A DNA stretch of 64,000 nt from Neomicrococcus lactis. GTDB taxonomy: Bacteria; Actinomycetota; Actinomycetes; Actinomycetales; Micrococcaceae. Below, one piece after another: positions 62,710 through 64,000 of this stretch (the first letter of the stretch is position 1; the number at the start of each line of letters is the position of its first letter). The position numbers were made by a program, and so were the translations under genes. The notes beneath the pieces are model-generated. The model searched no databases, was not told where the DNA came from, and saw only the letters and a list, made by a program, of their open reading frames with translations. The stretch is taken from positions 310,001-374,000 of the forward strand of contig NZ_JACHBL010000001.1 of assembly GCF_014200305.1 (NCBI RefSeq), read 5' to 3'.

Positions 62710-64000
62710 GTGGCTAGCAGCAATGAGAAAAACTTCGTCCATCTTCATACTCACACCGAGTACTCCATGCTGGACGGTGCTGCCCGACTCAAGGAGCTTT
62801 TTGCGGAGGCGCAGCGGCTAGAGATGCCGGCCATGGCCATCACGGACCACGGTTATCTCTTCGGTGCCTTCGACTTCTGGCGGCAAGCGACGGATGCTGG
62901 CGTGAAGCCCATCATCGGCGTGGAAGCCTACGTGGCGCCAGGAACTGCCCGCAATGACAAGACCCGTGTCCGGTGGGGCGATCAGTCTCAGCGTGCGGAT
63001 GACCTTTCCGGTGGCGGTTCCTACACGCACATGACCTTGCTGGCCCGAAACAACACTGGCATGCACAATCTCTTTGAGGCGTCCTCGATTGCTTCTTTGG
63101 ACTCGGTGTTCGCCAAGTGGCCGCGCTGGGACCGCGAGCTGCTGAACAAGTATTCGGAAGGCCTGATTGCCACTACCGGATGTCCGTCCGGTGAGATCCA
63201 GACTCGACTCCGTCTTGGTCAGTACGAAGAGGCTCGTGCAGCTGCATCTGAGTTCCGGGACATCTTCGGTGCGGAGAACTATTACTGCGAGCTTATGGAT
63301 CATGGGCTCGACATTGAACGCCGCACTCGCGAGGATCTCTTGCGCTTGGCAAAAGAACTCAACCTGCCGCTTGTTGCCACCAATGACTTGCACTACACCC
63401 ACGAGCATGACGCCAAGGCACACGAAGCGCTCTTGGCAATCCAGTCTGGTTCAAAGCTGGACGAGCCTACCTACGATGAGGGTGGATCGCGATTCGCGTT
63501 CTCCGGTTCCGGCTATTACTTGAAGTCCTCTCAAGAGATGCGCCATGTCTTCAAGGAACTTCCTGAGGCGTGTGACAACACGCTGCTCATCGCCGAGCGC
63601 TGTGAAGTGTCCTTTGATACGGACGCTAACTACATGCCTCGCTTCCCCTGCCCGGAAGGCGAGAACGAGGAATCGTGGCTCATTAAGGAAGTCACGAAGG
63701 GTCTTGCCTACCGCTACCCGGATGGCGTCCCGGACGAGGTTCGCGCGCAAGCTGACTACGAACTCGACGTCATCATCAAGATGGGCTTCCCGGGATATTT
63801 CTTGGTGGTGGCCGACTTCATCAACTGGTCCAAAGACAACGGCATCCGTGTTGGTCCCGGACGTGGTTCCGGTGCAGGTTCCATGGTGGCTTATGCGCTG
63901 CGTATTACGGACCTGGATCCGCTCAAGCACGGCCTCATCTTCGAACGTTTCTTGAACCCAGACCGTGTGTCCATGCCCGACTTCGACGTCGACTTTGACG
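62710..64000 (+). CDS. dnaE: DNA polymerase III alpha subunit, N-terminal part
   Basis: The frame opens with GTG at 62710 and runs off the right edge after 430 codons. The N-terminal PHP domain is clear ([15 protein letters not shown], then [12 protein letters not shown]). The polymerase palm begins at about residue 375 with [10 protein letters not shown] and [10 protein letters not shown]. The last visible residues are PDFDVDFD, which hold catalytic aspartates. The PHP residues and the absence of a separate exonuclease insertion identify DnaE rather than PolC. Confidence 0.96.
   Translation, partial: MASSNEKNFVHLHTHTEYSMLDGAARLKELFAEAQRLEMPAMAITDHGYLFGAFDFWRQATDAGVKPIIGVEAYVAPGTARNDKTRVRWGDQSQRADDLSGGGSYTHMTLLARNNTGMHNLFEASSIASLDSVFAKWPRWDRELLNKYSEGLIATTGCPSGEIQTRLRLGQYEEARAAASEFRDIFGAENYYCELMDHGLDIERRTREDLLRLAKELNLPLVATNDLHYTHEHDAKAHEALLAIQSGSKLDEPTYDEGGSRFAFSGSGYYLKSSQEMRHVFKELPEACDNTLLIAERCEVSFDTDANYMPRFPCPEGENEESWLIKEVTKGLAYRYPDGVPDEVRAQADYELDVIIKMGFPGYFLVVADFINWSKDNGIRVGPGRGSGAGSMVAYALRITDLDPLKHGLIFERFLNPDRVSMPDFDVDFD

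Noticed and set aside
1-64000. tRNA or rRNA genes, CRISPR arrays, prophage or integrase genes
   Set aside because: Gaps between genes were read on both strands. No cloverleaf-like sequence, regularly spaced repeats or phage genes were found.

Overview
The window is 64 kb of chromosome from a moderate-GC actinobacterium, most likely of the family Micrococcaceae; I cannot fix the genus. Support comes from mtrA-mtrB-lpqB, a PdtaS-type kinase, Rv3235-like and Rv2175c-like genes, DivIVA/Wag31 and SepF beside FtsZ with no ftsA, a 1,610-residue NAD-glutamate dehydrogenase, and a MurE whose specificity motif is not the meso-DAP type, which fits L-lysine peptidoglycan. No rRNA, tRNA, CRISPR array or prophage was seen.

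Layout. 1-14 kb: the end of an HtrA-like protease, etfBA with a PIG-L deacetylase, a minus-strand group (J-domain protein, TrmL, RskA-like membrane protein), a lipid kinase, a RibD-like reductase with a FolP2-type dihydropteroate synthase homologue, a cysteine desulfurase with mnmA (tRNA 2-thiolation), chorismate mutase, a MetE-like protein and a polytopic membrane protein. 13.5-24 kb: mtrA-mtrB-lpqB, comF, hpf, a YcaQ/AlkX-type glycosylase and secA. 24-28 kb: a poorly characterised accessory group (Rv3235-like, membrane LysM protein, a protein with two apparent Sm-like repeats, a SAF protein and a MinD/CpaE-like ATPase). 28-39 kb: NAD-GDH, pdtaS, a LysM/lytic transglycosylase, Rv2175c-like, polyprenyl synthase, dinB and a DUF3040 protein. 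39.4-40.7 kb: one intact IS1249-like IS256-family element with 8-bp target duplications, inserted upstream of mraZ. 41-62.7 kb: the division and cell wall cluster mraZ-rsmH-ftsL-ftsI-murE-murF-mraY-murD-ftsW-murG-murC-ftsQ-ftsZ-pgeF-yggS-sepF-yggT-divIVA-lspA-rluD. The window ends inside dnaE, at its catalytic aspartate motif.

The division cluster supplies peptidoglycan precursors (MurC-F, MraY, MurG), the septal synthase pair (FtsW, FtsI), the FtsQ/FtsL scaffold and the Z-ring with SepF and DivIVA. MtrAB-LpqB and the SLT/LysM enzyme probably control and remodel the same wall.

The most unexpected signal is a dispersed 10-mer, ACGACGC(A/C)GC. I found 18 exact copies by hand, nine on each strand, in several reading frames and in genes of unrelated function. 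This suggests selection on the DNA itself, as for uptake or protein-binding signals. Other points of interest are helically phased GTGG clusters before mraZ that are split by the IS, a structured leader before rsmH resembling the mraW RNA motif, recurrent leaderless-type promoters, a 23-bp palindrome before gdh, and an inverted pair of DnaA-box-like sites.
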